NCBI GenBank assembly: GCA_001179505.1
Contig: CDMY01000130.1
Span: forward strand, 95,779-159,778
DNA: 64,000 nt
Source of the DNA: Vitrella brassicaformis
Taxonomy: Eukaryota > Sar > Vitrellaceae
Reading direction: 5' to 3'
Shown here: positions 45,301 to 57,185 of the stretch, in pieces
Numbering within the stretch: position 1 is the stretch's first letter
Layout of the letters: the number at the start of each line of letters is the position of its first letter
Made by a program: the position numbers and the translations under genes
The notes under the pieces: generated by a model
Told to the model about the DNA's origin: nothing
The model's input: only the letters and a program-made list of their open reading frames with translations
Databases searched by the model: none

Positions 45301-47144
45301 AAAGTGGAAAGGCGATTCGTTAAGGTGCTTTCTCTCGCTTCTGCTGAGGTACTTACTTTCAAGACCACATTATCGTCCTGATCGTAGCTGAATCCGGATG
45401 CAGTGGCCGCGATGACTCCGCCTGCCGCCACGTCGCCCGACGTGATGGTGAAGATGCGCTGCTTGAGCAAAGAAGGGCAGCCGGCGGGCACGGTGGTGGG
45501 GAAGGTGAGGAGGCCCAAGGGGGTGTTGGCGGCTGGACTGGTCAGAGCGATGCCCCGTGTGGTGATGAGCTCCGTCTCCTCTCCTTCGGCAAATAAAGTG
45601 ATGCGCTGCTCTGCTGTGTAGTTGGCAAAGCGAGCTCGAGCTGATATCGCTTCATCGACCAGTCCGGTGCTGCATGCACAGCAGAGACACAGCCAATCAT
45701 GTCCTTCTTGTTGCGTCTCCTTGTCTGTCAGACTCTGTCTCTCTCGCTCACCCTGTCAGCTCAATTTGCGCCTCAAGGCCGACGCACTCGGCTTCGCTGG
45801 CGTCGACCACCTTCAACACACCTTGAATGACAAGCTGATCGACACACAGAGAAATCAACCGTTGCCAGCCCATCAACCACCATCCCGGCATGCCTCCCAC
45901 TTACCAGTGCCGGCGAGAACTCGTTGCCCTCTCGCACCGAGCAGAGGCCAACGTCAGGGCAGTCGAACGACAGAGTGGCAGACACGCCCTCCGTGGTGTC
46001 GCATGACAGGTCGATGAAGAAGTCCTCATTGGAGTCCTTCACCCTTCCCTGGATGCGCATGCAGCTGTCCGTGTCGCCCACATTTTCAATAGAGTCCACC
46101 CAGGCCTCCGACTTGATGTCTTTCACTAGATAAGTGCCCGGCACGAGCTGTGAGAAGTTCTTTGGGTCGTTGTTGTGGTCGCCAATAGCGAGCGATGCAG
46201 GGTCGACGCCGCTCGTCTCGGAGATCTCCACGACCTCCAGCGCATCGTAGCAGTCGAGGTTGGGCGCGAAGGGATTGACTGCGTTGATGCATGGGTCAAG
46301 GGAAGGCGGGAAGCACAAAGACGATGGCTGCCCTTGCAAGACGCCGCGGACCAGCGATGGGGTGCCTGCAGGCTCACGACTGAGCTCACCGAACAGACCT
46401 GCACAGCAAAGACACCGTCACACACACTCATTTGGGGCCACTGGGCAGGGCATTGGGGCTCTTCTCGCCTGTCTGATTGGCAAAAACAGAAGAATTAAGG
46501 CAAAAGCAAAATCGTTGGTCGCTCGATCGTGCGCATAAAGGCTTCTCGGGGGGGCACTCCGAAAGCGCCGCGGAGCCACTATGGCCATCCACAGCACCGC
46601 AGAGGATGCTCTGTCCATTCGAAGAGGCGCTCACGGGAGCACCGAGGGTTCTGTTCTGTGCAACTTGCAGCCGTCTCGTCAGGTTGGCCTCTGCAAAGGA
46701 AAGGGACGGACACACAGAAGGCGACAGATGTGGCAATTGAGATGTGGTGAATGGCTGAATGAATCGTTGCGTGACTCGCCCACCAGCCACGCACTGCCCG
46801 AGAGCCCTCTCTTCGCCTTGGTCGTCTGTGAAGTACAGAAAGGGGTTCGGCTCACACGTGGACAGCCGCAGGCCAGAGGGTGGGACGTCTGCAATGACAC
46901 AGAACAGAGGAGGGAAAAAAATTCGCTGCTTTGTCAGAACTGTTTTACTACTATAGTCCCTCGCTCTCTAACCGGGAAGGCAGTCAGCACTTGTGGACGT
47001 CACGACGCTGTCTGCTGATCTGTTGTTATTGAACACACATGCGGATACGAACTGCGCGTCGACGGCCAAGGGAACAGGCGGCCATGCAAGCAAAAATGCG
47101 AAGAGGCATCTCGTGACGAAGGTCGGCTGAAAGGGGCTCAGCAT
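42315..47144 (-). CDS. Large secreted, heavily N-glycosylatable protein of unknown function
   Basis: Unrecognised. ATG 47144 (or 47174) gives a signal peptide (RCLFAFLLAWPPVPLAVDA). About ten exons follow with many Cys and N-x-S/T sites: CVFNNNRSADSVV, LRLSTCEPNPFLYFTDDQG, NLTRRLQVAQNRTLGAPV, CFPPSLDPCINAVNPFAP, NFSQLVPGTYLVKDIKSEA, FFIDLSCDTTEGVSATLSF, ECVGLEAQIELTG, PAGCPSLLKQRIFTITSGD, YVECRGLELETLPAGF, VFVDVLIQERNGSTTSLQD, FRNLTDLWTITDGDFLPGP, HLAALNDTFTKGFWKPS, VVSSSAASEYVIGDLTGPP, and a Cys-rich end (SCGSNATCEAAHQIEKPTE). ECVGLE/ECRGLE openings recur, suggesting two to three repeated beta domains. I considered a gamete fusogen or an adhesin but see no diagnostic motif. The last exon and stop (42315) are uncertain. 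It is transcribed toward the 40387 gene. Confidence 0.68.
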
Positions 47145-48440
47145 GACACAGAGGATGGAGAGGATACTGGTCACATGTGGACTGGAAAGACCACAGGAGA
47201 AATGCTCGGTGTGCTTTTCGAGTCAGACGCTCTCTCGTCACGTTAACGGTCCCCCTCGCCCTTGGCTGCAGCTTCCGAGCTCTTTCGCCTTCTCGTCTTC
47301 ATCGCACCGCTTTGCCCTGCGCACCGAGCAGCGGCGCAACATCGCCACAAATCTTTCCGCCGACACGCGGAAAATCGATGATCTCTCGAGGCCCGATGGC
47401 GGCAACGTGGCGTGCTCGTTCACGGACGAGGGCCTCATCGGGACGCCCGCCGTCAACAACAGCATAGCAGGCCCACCCACCGCGGCAGTAGGCCACCATC
47501 CAATGCGGTCCGCCAACGATTCTGTGTAAGTGATGCATGTGTTGCTTGTCATGCGATTGTGCGTATGTCTGTTGCCTTTGTCTGTTGCCTCATGTGTGTG
47601 CAGGGAATGACCCACTTCTTGGGGCTGCCGACCTCAGAGCTGACAAGACGCTCCTGCAGAGATTCGGTGAGGTCACCGCACTTGCTTGCATCATGACTGA
47701 AGCTCACGGAGAATGGCTCGTTATGTGCGTGCAGGTGTGTTGGGGTGTGGGACTCACTATCCTCTGTCAGCGCTTTGGTGCGCTGAGGGACGGCAGGTAC
47801 AAGACTCACGTCAGCAAGATGGCCTCTATGGGCGGACGGGAGGCGCGCGCAGCCATCAAGAAGGTTGACTTCTGCGGCTTCCAGTGCTGATGGGGGCCAC
47901 CAACAGCGCCTCACTGATGAGGATGAGACCCACAGGGATGGATCCGTCCCTTACGCGGGCCAATGGCAATTCGGTCAGTGATGCTGCTCGCCCGATGTGC
48001 AAAGGAAGCTTACAGTATCGATCTACCTCTCGTTCTGTCTGTCTGTCTGTCTGTCTGTCTGTCAGGTGTGCTGGCTGAGGAATTGACGAGGTGTTGCCAG
48101 AGGTAGTGTTCGAGAGCAGTGTGGACGGGGGGACGACAAGGTGCTGTACGTCAGCCTGCCCGCCATGCTCTACAAGACCATGCACGCCACACAACACGTG
48201 GCACACACGATAGAGGCTCACGAGAGCCGGGCAGATGGCACACGGGCAGCCACAAGTGAGATGAGCTGGCAAGGGACGAGTGCGTTGTGATCGATAGAGA
48301 TGAGAGGGAGGAGCGGGCGGCAGGCAGCAAGAGGGATGGTTGCCGTGTTTATTTTCCAGTGGCTGGCTGCCAAGGCACAGATTTCTAGATACCTGAAAGC
48401 ACCCACAGTGCACAAGCTGACGTAGGCTGTGCGTGCGCTT
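47145..48440 (+). other. Possible exons, gene not resolved
   Basis: A plus-strand frame (about 47190-47527) reads RTEQRRNIATNLSADTRKID and GGNVACSFTDEGLIGTPAV and ends at a GTAAGT donor. Later pieces (NDPLLGAADLRADKTLLQRF; GALRDGRYKTHVSKMASMGG) look codon-like but do not join into one frame, and stops intervene. A CTGT run sits at 48037-48063. This could be a decayed gene or a real gene with unrecognised introns. No family assigned. Confidence 0.35.
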
Positions 48441-48444
48441 TTTC

Positions 48445-48710
48445 AGGTGTTCTGCTATACGGGGCCATGTAAATGGGCGCGTCCCTATTTTTCCGCCTCC
48501 CTTTAGTCTGTTTCTTCAGTCATTTGCGTGTGTTACATTCTTGACACATATAGTTTTACACTGCGTCTCGTCGTGACGCAGCACATGCCTTCGTGTTTCT
48601 CTTATCTGCGCGTGCGTGCAAGCGGGGGACGAGCGTTTGACTCTGCGTGCTGATGGGACTGTATTTGTATGAGTATCACGGACACAGAGACGAGTGTTAC
48701 GGTTAATGAC
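48445..48710 (+). pseudogene. Rearranged fragment of the 40387-42089 secreted protein gene
   Basis: TTTTTCAGGTGTTCTGCTAT followed by ACGGGGCCATGTAAATGGG matches 41865-41900, but TGTGAATGGG has become TGTAAATGGG, an in-frame stop. Further right, GTATTTGTATGAGT and GTTACGGTTAATGACA match upstream parts (near 41430 and 41500) of the same gene, so segment order is changed. Intron and exon pieces are both present, so this is a DNA-level copy, not a retrocopy. Confidence 0.7.
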
Positions 48711-49127
48711 AGTTCCCCCCCCCCCCAAGCCCAGCGGGGGTGGAAATCGACAGCAACACACACGAACATTTGTCGATCATTCAATGACCTTCATTCACAC
48801 GACACACACACGCACACACAACAGACAGAAGAATTTTTTGGCGCCAGTTTTTCCCCAGCAACGGCTTCTAGCGCTAGAGAAAAATCATGACCCTCAGCCG
48901 TTGCCCCTTCGTGTTCCGTTTTCCGGTGAATCATAAATTCTATTCCAATGAGACGCATGACTTTCGTAACACCGGCGGTACTGCACGGATCATCCGATTG
49001 AGTTTCTTCGGCTCTGGGGGCTTGGCTCGGCTCAGCGGCGAAGCGACTTCCTTCGGTACGAGGCAGGGACAATCAAAAAGAAAGGAGTAGAGGGCAGACT
49101 CGTGCGGTCGAGCAAGAGCGCACCAAC
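48711..49127. other. Intergenic spacer
   Basis: Poly-C run at about 48715-48725 and CA repeats near 48800. No exon supported. The promoter of the WW-ankyrin gene should be at the right end. Confidence 0.55.
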
Positions 49128-52100
49128 ATGTCCGAGGGATTTGCCGAAGAATTCTCTCACTTCCACAGGGAGCAGCAGCAAGTCGAGGAAAAAGTGAGTG
49201 CGTTTATCTACCCGTCTCCCTGTCTGTGGCTGCCCATGGCTGGCTGTTTGTGTGTGGAGGCCTACAGGTAGCCGCATTGCTGCATCGGTTGCACACTAAT
49301 GCGGGCGTATACGAGACAAGACAGAGCAGCATCAGGTTGGCGAGCGAAGAGAGATGGCTATAAATTGGTGTGCTGCGCAGTGCATGTTCAAATGTCTGTC
49401 TGTAGATCTTCCCGCAGGGCCCCCCGCGCCCCGCCAATGCCGAGAGAAAACCAATACAAAGAGGTGAAAAAGAAGCGTGCTTCAGTGGAAGCGAAGAACC
49501 ATGTGCCTGTGCTGCATATGCAGGCCCCGCTGCCCGATGTGTCGGCGTCTGATGGTGACTCTGACGCATTTGAGGCGAGGAGGGGAGAGCAGCGGGTGTT
49601 ACCGGCGAGACGGATACAGAAGACAAGAAATAAGGAAAGGTGGGTGGAAGCCTGTGGCAGGCAGGGAGGGTGTGCATACATGAAATGCAATTTTGCGCGG
49701 TCGGTCAGGAAGCATCCGAGAGAGCACAGGAGTGATGACTCTCCCCCCATCTTTGTCCCACGGGCAGATCCCGACGTACGTCTGCGGACATAGGAAACAT
49801 TCGTTCAGTCGCAAAGAAATGTGCTTCAGGCGTCGATGAGCGACTTCCTCTTATCATCCTCACCCCATGCGTTGCCAGAGAGCAAATGTACACCACGAGA
49901 AGCGCTTGTTTGATTGTGTACGTTACACAAATGTGCAGGGCCAGGGGCTGGGCCAGGGGAAGAGCATGATACGTCGCCCTCACCACAAGTACGCAAATCC
50001 ATCCGAGACAGCCTGCGTATGCTCTCGCATACATAAACGTGCATGATGCTGTGTACAGGTCTGCGTTGCTCAGCATTTCGATATATCGACTGATATAGAT
50101 GAGGAGCAGAGCGGACGAATCAGGCACAAGCGGGCGCAGGATGCGGGAAACGATCCGCACGACGAGTGGGCGGGCTGGTCGGACCCTTTCTTCACAGAAG
50201 ACGCCGCCATTGCTTCACCGACAGACGCGAAGTACACCATGTGTGTGGATGCAGTTTGTAAGACTTACGCGCACGTGCACTGACCTCCCAGGTGTGTGAC
50301 TGAGATTGCGACACAGACTGAGAGAGAGATTGCGATGCAGACGACATCGGCTTGGATCAGGTGGCTATGCACATGGCACATGGAGACAGGTATACATTTG
50401 AGCGTGCGCGTATCGTGCAGGGAGGACAAGCAATGTGAGAGGGACCGCGTTGTGTATGATGGCTGGCTGGTGGTGGCCTCACAGGAGGGCAGGTGACAAC
50501 CACACAGAGACAGGCATCCATGTGTGATCATTCGTTTTCATTCATTCATTCCACTCTGTGGATGCTTGTGTGCATGCAGACTGTTTTATCACAATTCGCA
50601 GAAGGGCGCCTCGCAATGGACACAGCCAGAAGAGATGAAAAGAGTGGTACGGGCATTCAGCTCAGTAGACGCGTACGCACACACATGCATGCGTACGTAC
50701 ATACATACATACATAGATACATACGTACGGGCACACATACAGATGAATGTGTGTCTCTTTGCGTACACATCTAAATGCGTAAACGTATGCATTCTCAGAT
50801 GGGCGAATGGGTGCCGGTAATGGGGGAAGGAGGCGAGAGATTCTTCCACAACGCGACACTGGGTACGTCCACACATACAGACACTTGTATACACGCAACA
50901 CCAGATGTCTCACTCTTGGTGTATGCACAAACAGGCGTGTCTTTGTGGAAGGATCCGACGCATACTACAAACATTTTCCAGGCGGCACTCGACGGCAACA
51001 CACTTTTCCTGCAGCTATACAGCGAGGTAGGCACGCATACTCGCATGATCCTATGGATACGTTCTCCATATGTGTCTCGTGCGTCTCCTAGGTTGGCGGC
51101 GATCTCAGTGTGTGTGATCCGCGCAGCCGCACGGCTTTGCACTACGCGTGTGCTGGGGGAGCATTCACTGCTGGTGAGCCGTGGCTGATGTGTGTAACAA
51201 ATAGAGACATGCTCCGCATGTATGTGTGTTTGCAGTCTTGTTTCTGCTGGACCGTCGCGTGAGCATCGAGACACGAGACGAGGAGGGAGCCACGCCCATT
51301 TTCTATGCATGCAGGTGCGCACAGATTAGCATTGCCCGTACAAGTGAGGCAATTACATGCTTCACGACCCACGTGCGTGACAGATACGGCTACGCGCAAA
51401 TAACGCGCCTCTTGCTGGACTGGGTAAGCAGAGAAAAGGGAGAGGCACACAGTGATGGAGGAACGATTCACGCATGTGTGGTGTCTGAGGTGTGTTGTCA
51501 GGGAGTGCGAGTTGACGTGACCAACGTGTATGGGCAGACCGCTCTGCACGAGGCCGCACAGTGGGGACAGATCGACTGCATCAGGCTGCTGCTGCTACAT
51601 GGTGCACAGAAAGAGAGACAGTGGATGCACACGGGAATACACTTAGGTTTCTTCATTTGCTTGTTTGTGTGCGTGTGTCAGGTTCGCCGCCCTCCCTGCT
51701 GGTGTGTGATGCGAATGGGCACCGACCGGCAGATGTCGCTAAGATTAACAAAAGAGAGCAGACAGCGCTGGTCGGTCGCTTCTGACGTGAGAGCGTACGC
51801 ATCCTTCATGCTCACTCTGCTTGTGTTTGTGTTTGTGCAGCTGTTGATGTCCTTTGAGGACTCTCTCGCCATTGCAAATGACTCTTACGCAGCACGTACC
51901 TACAAAGCACACTCAAAAGAAATGTTTCGCGCATGGAATGATGCCCGGTGGTGGTGCAGCGCTTTCGTGGCGTCATCAGTCGAGAGGCGCCGTGACGGAG
52001 AGACGGGCGCATGCAGACAGGGAGAGCAGCAGCGGTAGCAGCGGTGGCGGGCTGATGGACACTATACGGGTAACGGTGGATGCGATCAGATGTCGACTCG

Positions 52101-52218
52101 TGTCTGCATGTTTGCGTGCATATATATGTGTATGCAGGGCGTTGCCTCCTCGGTGTTGGGTCTGTTCTCAACTCCCAGGCGCACATCTTCCATTGGCTCA
52201 AATGACACACAGGGGGTC
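49128..52218 (+). CDS. WW-domain and ankyrin-repeat protein
   Basis: Cytoplasmic or nuclear adaptor by domain content. ATG 49128 opens MSEGFAEEFSHFHREQQQ, joined in frame to VAALLHRLHTNAGVYETR and a basic, low-complexity segment. WW domain 1: DGWLVVASQEGRLFYHN, then ASQWTQPEEM. WW domain 2: GEWVPVMGEGGERFFHNATL, then SLWKDPT. Ankyrin repeats follow: RTALHYACAGGAFTAVLFLL, GATPIFYACRYGYAQITRLL, GQTALHEAAQWGQIDCIRLL and a weaker GHRPADVAKINKREQTAL. The C-terminus is Ser/Gly-rich; one plausible final exon gives GVASSVLGLFSTPRRTSS with stop at about 52218, while an alternative unspliced frame stops at 52038. An optional exon near 49938-49990 breaks the frame if included. WW domains bind proline-rich ligands. 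Partners are unknown. Confidence 0.86.
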
Positions 52219-52422
52219 TGACTAACGGGCAGTCCGTGTCCATGTATGTACACGACTGTTTTCTCTCTCGCGTCCGTCTGGGCTGCTGTGTAAGGATCGC
52301 ACTGAGTGGGATGTGGATGAATTCACACATAAACGTACACGACGGAAAAAACTCGTATACACAACAAAGGAGAGCAAGGACCAAAAATACACGACACAAA
52401 CGGTCACGGCTACAGCTTGTCC

Positions 52423-54068
52423 TTATTTGTTCGTGAAAGACATGATTGCCATGGCGATGGCGGCCCCTATTGCCGTGTTGAGCAAATTGACCATCTCATT
52501 GTTTAGCCAGGGAACCTATATAATTATGAGTGAACGAATGAAAACACACGGACGCTGCCTTCAAGCGGATGAAGTGAGGGTATTTTGTGTCCGCACCTTG
52601 TCTTGTGCTGTCGCCCCGATGATGCTTTCCACGTAGTTAGCAAGGAAAGCAGCCAGCATACACACAGGGATGGCCTACACGACAGACACGCAGAGAGGCA
52701 TCCATGCACGTGCACACGAACACATGCATACGCTGCACACACATTACCTTGACAGTGATGAGCCCAGCAGCAGCACCGAAAGCAGCTTGCACGAAGGAGC
52801 CGAATATGCCGGCCAGAGTGCCTTCCAGGCTCACCTGAAGCAGACGTGGATCCGTTCATGCATGCGCTACACATCGATGTGCCTGCATCTCTACATACCG
52901 CTCCTTCTGTGCCGGGCGGCACGGACGTGAAGGTTGTGGCGAGATAGGTATTGCGGCCGAAGCCTTTGCCTATCTCCTGCATGCAGAGCAACACAACCAG
53001 ACAGCAGAGCATGCATACAGGTTCGTCAGGAATGCGTGTATGCCGGAACGCACCGAGGCACACGTATCGGAGAGCTTGGTTGCAAAGGAAGCGACTACCC
53101 TGCGTACATTCGCACATACATTCACGCATACGCGATTTGGAGTGCATGTATACGGTCTGCTGTTCTCACCCGAGCTTAAGCAGGTCGATTATCGCCTGGT
53201 CGCCTTGCAGGGGGATGGTCAGAGTGGCCAGAAAGGCCGCCGTCGCTGCTGAACCCCACACCTGAACGAACATACCAACCAAATGCGTATTGCAGACAGA
53301 GCCATCTATAGTGCGCGCCGCGTACGTACCTGCGCAGGTTCCCTCGCTCCACCTCTCTTCTCTGCAATTCCCATCTTCTCCTTCTCGCGCTTCCTGGACA
53401 TAAACCCAATAGCAAAGACATACGTGTATACACGAACGCGTCGGAAGCCTCGTGGCGTACACACTTGAGTTTGGTCGCTGCGCTGCCGCCCACAAGATAC
53501 AGGACACCGCTGCACCATCCCTGCCATCCTGTTCAGAAGGGAGGGACGCAAAGAAGCATCATTGCGTGTCCCTCCACATGTGCGTACTGACGCCTAAAAC
53601 GCACCAAGTGTTGACCACAGGCAGACGCCCAGCAGATAGGCATTGAACAGACCTGCAAGCAATTCACTCATCCACAGTGTCATCAGTGGCAGATGAAGAA
53701 TGGACTGATCGTGCTTCTGATGGTGTCTGTTTGGTGCGTACCAGCACTAGTGAGCACGTCCTGTTTGATGGCCGCCAACACCCCTGCCAGTCCGCTGTTG
53801 ACGCCCAGTGAAGTCACAACCTGGGGCGGAATCATCGCTCGGGGACGGCTGCACGAACAAATGAAGAGAGAGGATACACAAGCACACAGAGGAAGATCTT
53901 TGCATGTGGAAGTGCATGTGGAAGTGTAGATCTCTGCATAAGTGAGTCAACATCCCTCACGTGTGCGTCTGTTGAAGCCGTGGCGGCTTCGTGCTTTCTC
54001 GCCAATGTGGATGGGTCTTCATTAGCGAGAAACATGATGCTGTCAAAGGCAGAAAGAGCAGCAGGCAA
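52423..54068 (-). CDS. VTE6: VTE6-type phytyl-phosphate kinase (DUF92/TMEM19 family), plastid-targeted by function
   Basis: Integral membrane kinase that makes phytyl diphosphate from phytyl phosphate for tocopherol, recycling chlorophyll phytol. Minus-strand exons with good borders include 52423-52515, 52597-52674, 52748-52834, 52899-52976 and 53054-53099; four or more lie upstream. Family blocks in order: VLYLVGGSAATKLK, KREKEKMGIAEKRGG, VWGSAATAAFLATLTIP, VVASFATKLSDTCAS, EIGKGFGRNTYLATTF, VPPGTEGAVSLEGTLAG, LAAFLANYVESIIGATAQDK and VPWLNNEMVNLLNTAIGA. The KLSDT-SEIGK, PPGTEGA, GTLAG, ESIIGA and WLNN-VN motifs are those of plant VTE6. The N-terminus (start about 54068, MPAALSAFDSIMFLANED) is less certain and no clear leader is seen, so upstream exons may be missing. 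Confidence 0.9.
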
Positions 54069-54705
54069 GCCCTACTTCGCATTAGTGGCAAAACGGGTAA
54101 GGGCGGGGAGCGAAACGCATCTTTTTCCCTTTTTTTCCAACGGAAGGACGAACAAAATGGGTGCTTGGATCAGCTTGCCGCCTTGCTGTTGTGTTTATTT
54201 TTGCATTTTTGCGACGAAAGTCGCCACTGTGAAGCTGTGTGTGGTACGTATGGCGTGTATTTTTCTGTGCGAACATATGTGATGAATGAAAAAGAGATGA
54301 AAATATGTGCAGGTGATTGTGCGACCCACCTAAACTCAATCCGTCCCCTTGCCATTTCCTGTACGCCGCCGACATTCATTCATTCATTCATTCAGCACAC
54401 GCACATGTATTATGTCTCAGACTGATCAAGGCAGCATACATAACACAGGCCCGCCATAAGCACAACCCTACCAGCACTGTGCACCACAACACACGGAGAC
54501 TACTCTACAAGGCAAATGCAGTCACGAATTGTGGCGGCCTTCCTTCAAGTTCTCTTTGAAGCCATTCGCATGCAATGCATGCCCCCAGCCGACAGACACA
54601 TGGATCCACGCACCGGCTCATTGCCTTGTCCTTCCAACCATGAACATCAGCACTGGACAATGAATGCCTCTTCATTCACCACAGCACAGCGAGCCGTCCA
54701 TCTAT
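54069..54705. other. Intergenic spacer with CATT microsatellite
   Basis: Between two minus-strand genes. Contains a CATT run (54374-54393). No exon supported; upstream exons of the VTE6-like gene, if any, would be here. Confidence 0.5.
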
Positions 54706-55741
54706 TTATTGGCCTGAAGAGACCGGATTGCTCAGCAGCGCGGCGTACTCCCAGAGTTTGTACACCCCCGGCAGGACTTGTATGAACACTCGCTGCAGCT
54801 GGATCGGCCTCTTCTCCTCGTCGACACCAACGATTCTCGCCTCGTCGATCACGCCCTTGAGTATCGGCGGGTTGTCAAATGGATACTTCTGCAGACATAC
54901 AGGGCAGAGCGTCTTGTTTGCATCTGTTCGCGCGTGTTGTGTCATTCGTGTCATTTGACGCACTTGTCTGCCCCAAGGGGAGACTTCGTCTGGGCAGTCC
55001 TGTTGAGAGATGCTGTAGTCGAAGAGGTACACAGGCTTGTCGTCCAGCCGCTGCGCTTTGTCTGGCAGCAGGCCGACAGTCGCCTTAGCGGTGAACCAAG
55101 TGAACTGACTCTTCAAGATCTGCAAAGGACCCACATGCAGACAGACAAAGACGGCGGCAGCAAGAGCATCATACGAACACATGATCAGAGCAACTTAATT
55201 ACGTTTGCCCCATCGAGAGGGTTGAGCAGGATGAAGTAGAAGAAGAGGTCTTTCCCCTTGCAGTTTGTTTTCTGCATGAAGGAGCCCTCCCAGACGAGGC
55301 CAAACAGCTGGGCATAAAGCGAGGACAGCGGCTCGATCAAATTGGCTGCGACGACCTCCCCATAAGTGGGACCCTGCAGGCCATGTGATGTGTGCAGGAC
55401 ACAACAAAACGCACGCACAAGAGATGACAGACGCAGAGCGAACGAATTCGTCTTCCTTCGGCATGAGCATTCGCACCATTATTGGCTCGTCCTCAACACA
55501 CCCTGTGTCAGTCAGCAGACACACAAGCGTGACTCACTGCATCTGTCTTGGCCGTGAGCTGAATCCCATGCATTTTCTGCTTGCCTCTGATGAAGATGCT
55601 GTCCAGGTCGGCCTGCTTTCTCTTCCGCAGGTCTTTGATGTCGTTGACGGGCCATTCGTCAGGGTCTCTATCGAGACAACCGCCGCTCACCAGGCAAACA
55701 GCAGACAGCAGGGGCACCAGCAGAAGCCTCGCACCGATCAT
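54706..55741 (-). CDS. Secreted or plastid-targeted protein of unknown function
   Basis: Unrecognised. ATG 55741 opens a signal peptide (ARLLLVPLLSAVCLVSGGC). Then RDPDEWPVNDIKDLRKRKQ and, across introns, DEPIMVRMLMPKEDEFV, GPTYGEVVAANLIEPLSSLY, FGLVWEGSFMQKTNCKGKDL, FFYFILLNPLDGANV, KSQFTWFTAKATVGLLPDKA, KPVYLFDYS, NPPILKGVIDEARIVGVDE and LQRVFIQVLPGVYKLWEYAA. Stop TAA 54708-54706. About 300 residues. The W-x-G-x-x-F start, DYS turn and late ILKGVIDEAR-to-GVYKLW strand order resemble a lipocalin-like beta barrel; this is only an impression. It lies in tandem downstream of no clear partner, 638 bp before the VTE6-like gene on the same strand. Confidence 0.65.
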
Positions 55742-56821
55742 CTTGTCATGCGGGCTGCCTGGTTGGCAGCAGTTTGTTGCTCCCGAGTCAGGGATCCCGT
55801 ACACTGTCTGTAAATTCGCAGGACTTTCTCTCACGAGACTTTTTCTGCTACAGTAATTTCTAATTCTAGCTCTTTGGTCGGATTGTCCTCCCGCGGCGAC
55901 CACTTCTCACCGTTTTCCCCTCGTGCGCTGGGCGTCAGGCGAGCGCCCCAGTCGGCACGAGGCGGCGACTCGGTACGTCTTCAACCACAGGTACAACAGG
56001 AGTGAAGGTCTTCCTCGTCTCCTCGTCTCGTCGCCACCTCTGTTTTTGCCGCAGACGACGAGGATGGAAATGATGTGTCTTCGCCTGGAGGGTCTGCTGG
56101 CCGTTGCTCATTAATTTCAAGCTGGTATGCGGCGCAATCACTCGCGAAACACAAACATCGGGAAAGATGCCGTGCTCCGTACATACATATGCTGGCATGT
56201 GCCTTTGGTGTGTGGGTGGATGGATGCAGCTGGAAGTCGACTATTCCCAAAATCGGTCACCGGCACGCAGGCGTTTGTGTCCTTCGCCTTCTAGAGAACC
56301 GTGCGCGACATGACCCCTCCCCACCGTCCTCACCAAGACCCCGCACCCCCACCCGCCCCCTCGATTCGCTGACCACTCGACAGCTGGCGAGGGCGATCGA
56401 GGAGAGCGACCTCAAAGGGCTGCGGGGGGTTGGCCGTGTCATGGAGAAGGTACGTAAGTACGTATACAATTATGTGTGTGTACGGAGTACTACGGACGGG
56501 GTGGGTGAATGGGTTGGTACTGAGTGAGCGCTTGTCGTTTGTGTGTGTTCACTGGCCGCGTCTTGGAGGAGCACTATACCAGATCCTGCCCCGAACAGAT
56601 CCAGGTAGTATGTATGCTGTACGCACGCATCCAGACACACAAACATCAAACACCTCCCTGTCTGTCTGTCAGTCTGTCTGTCTGTCCTACATGTACATGC
56701 AGGACCAGATGGGTATCCGGCTGGGTCTGGGGTGGGGGTGGGGCAAACACAGTCTGGGTGCCTGGCTGGCTGGGTGGCTGATGGACAAGTGTGGAGTGGA
56801 TGGACGGTTGGTTACAGGGTG
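55742..56821 (+). CDS. Possible multi-exon gene, poorly resolved
   Basis: Candidate exons on the plus strand: around 55923-55990 (GERPSRHEAATRYVFNHR), an acidic exon near 56055-56110 (DDEDGNDVSSPGGSAGR), then 56300-56449 (PTRPLDSLTTRQLARAIEE and SDLKGLRGVGRVMEK, ending at a GTACGT donor) and a Gly/Trp-rich end (MGIRLGLGWGWGKHSLGAWL) with stop at 56820-56822. The ARAIEESDLKGLRGVGRVME helix pair looks genuine. Joins are uncertain and no family is named. Confidence 0.35.
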
Positions 56822-57185
56822 AGAGACTGATAGTTACGTAGAGGGAAGGAAGGGGAAAGAGAGAGATATTTGAATAGGGGGGGTAGAGGGGGGTGGGGGG
56901 AGGGAGGGAGGGAGGGACGGAGGGAGGGAGGGAATGACCTCAGCAACTTATTCGAAACTCATGCGACAGAGTCCATGCAGAGACATAGATGAAAACCGCT
57001 TTTCTCAGTCAGCCCTCGACAGGCAGGCCTTCATCACATCAAGCTCCCCTACTCACGACACACACACGGTGGTGTCCCGCATCATGACTGAATCGTGTGG
57101 ATGACTGAATCCAGGCCATAATGGATTGTCTACTGTCGAAATCCTTTGCCATGCATTCCCTCAGAGTCTGTCTCTGCTTAGTTCT
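56822..57185. repeat. G-rich tract and spacer
   Basis: A run of GGGGGG and GGGA repeats at about 56876-56934 has many closely spaced G-runs on the plus strand, so G-quadruplex formation is possible. Located just past the 3' end of the preceding candidate gene. Nothing else seen. Confidence 0.7.
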
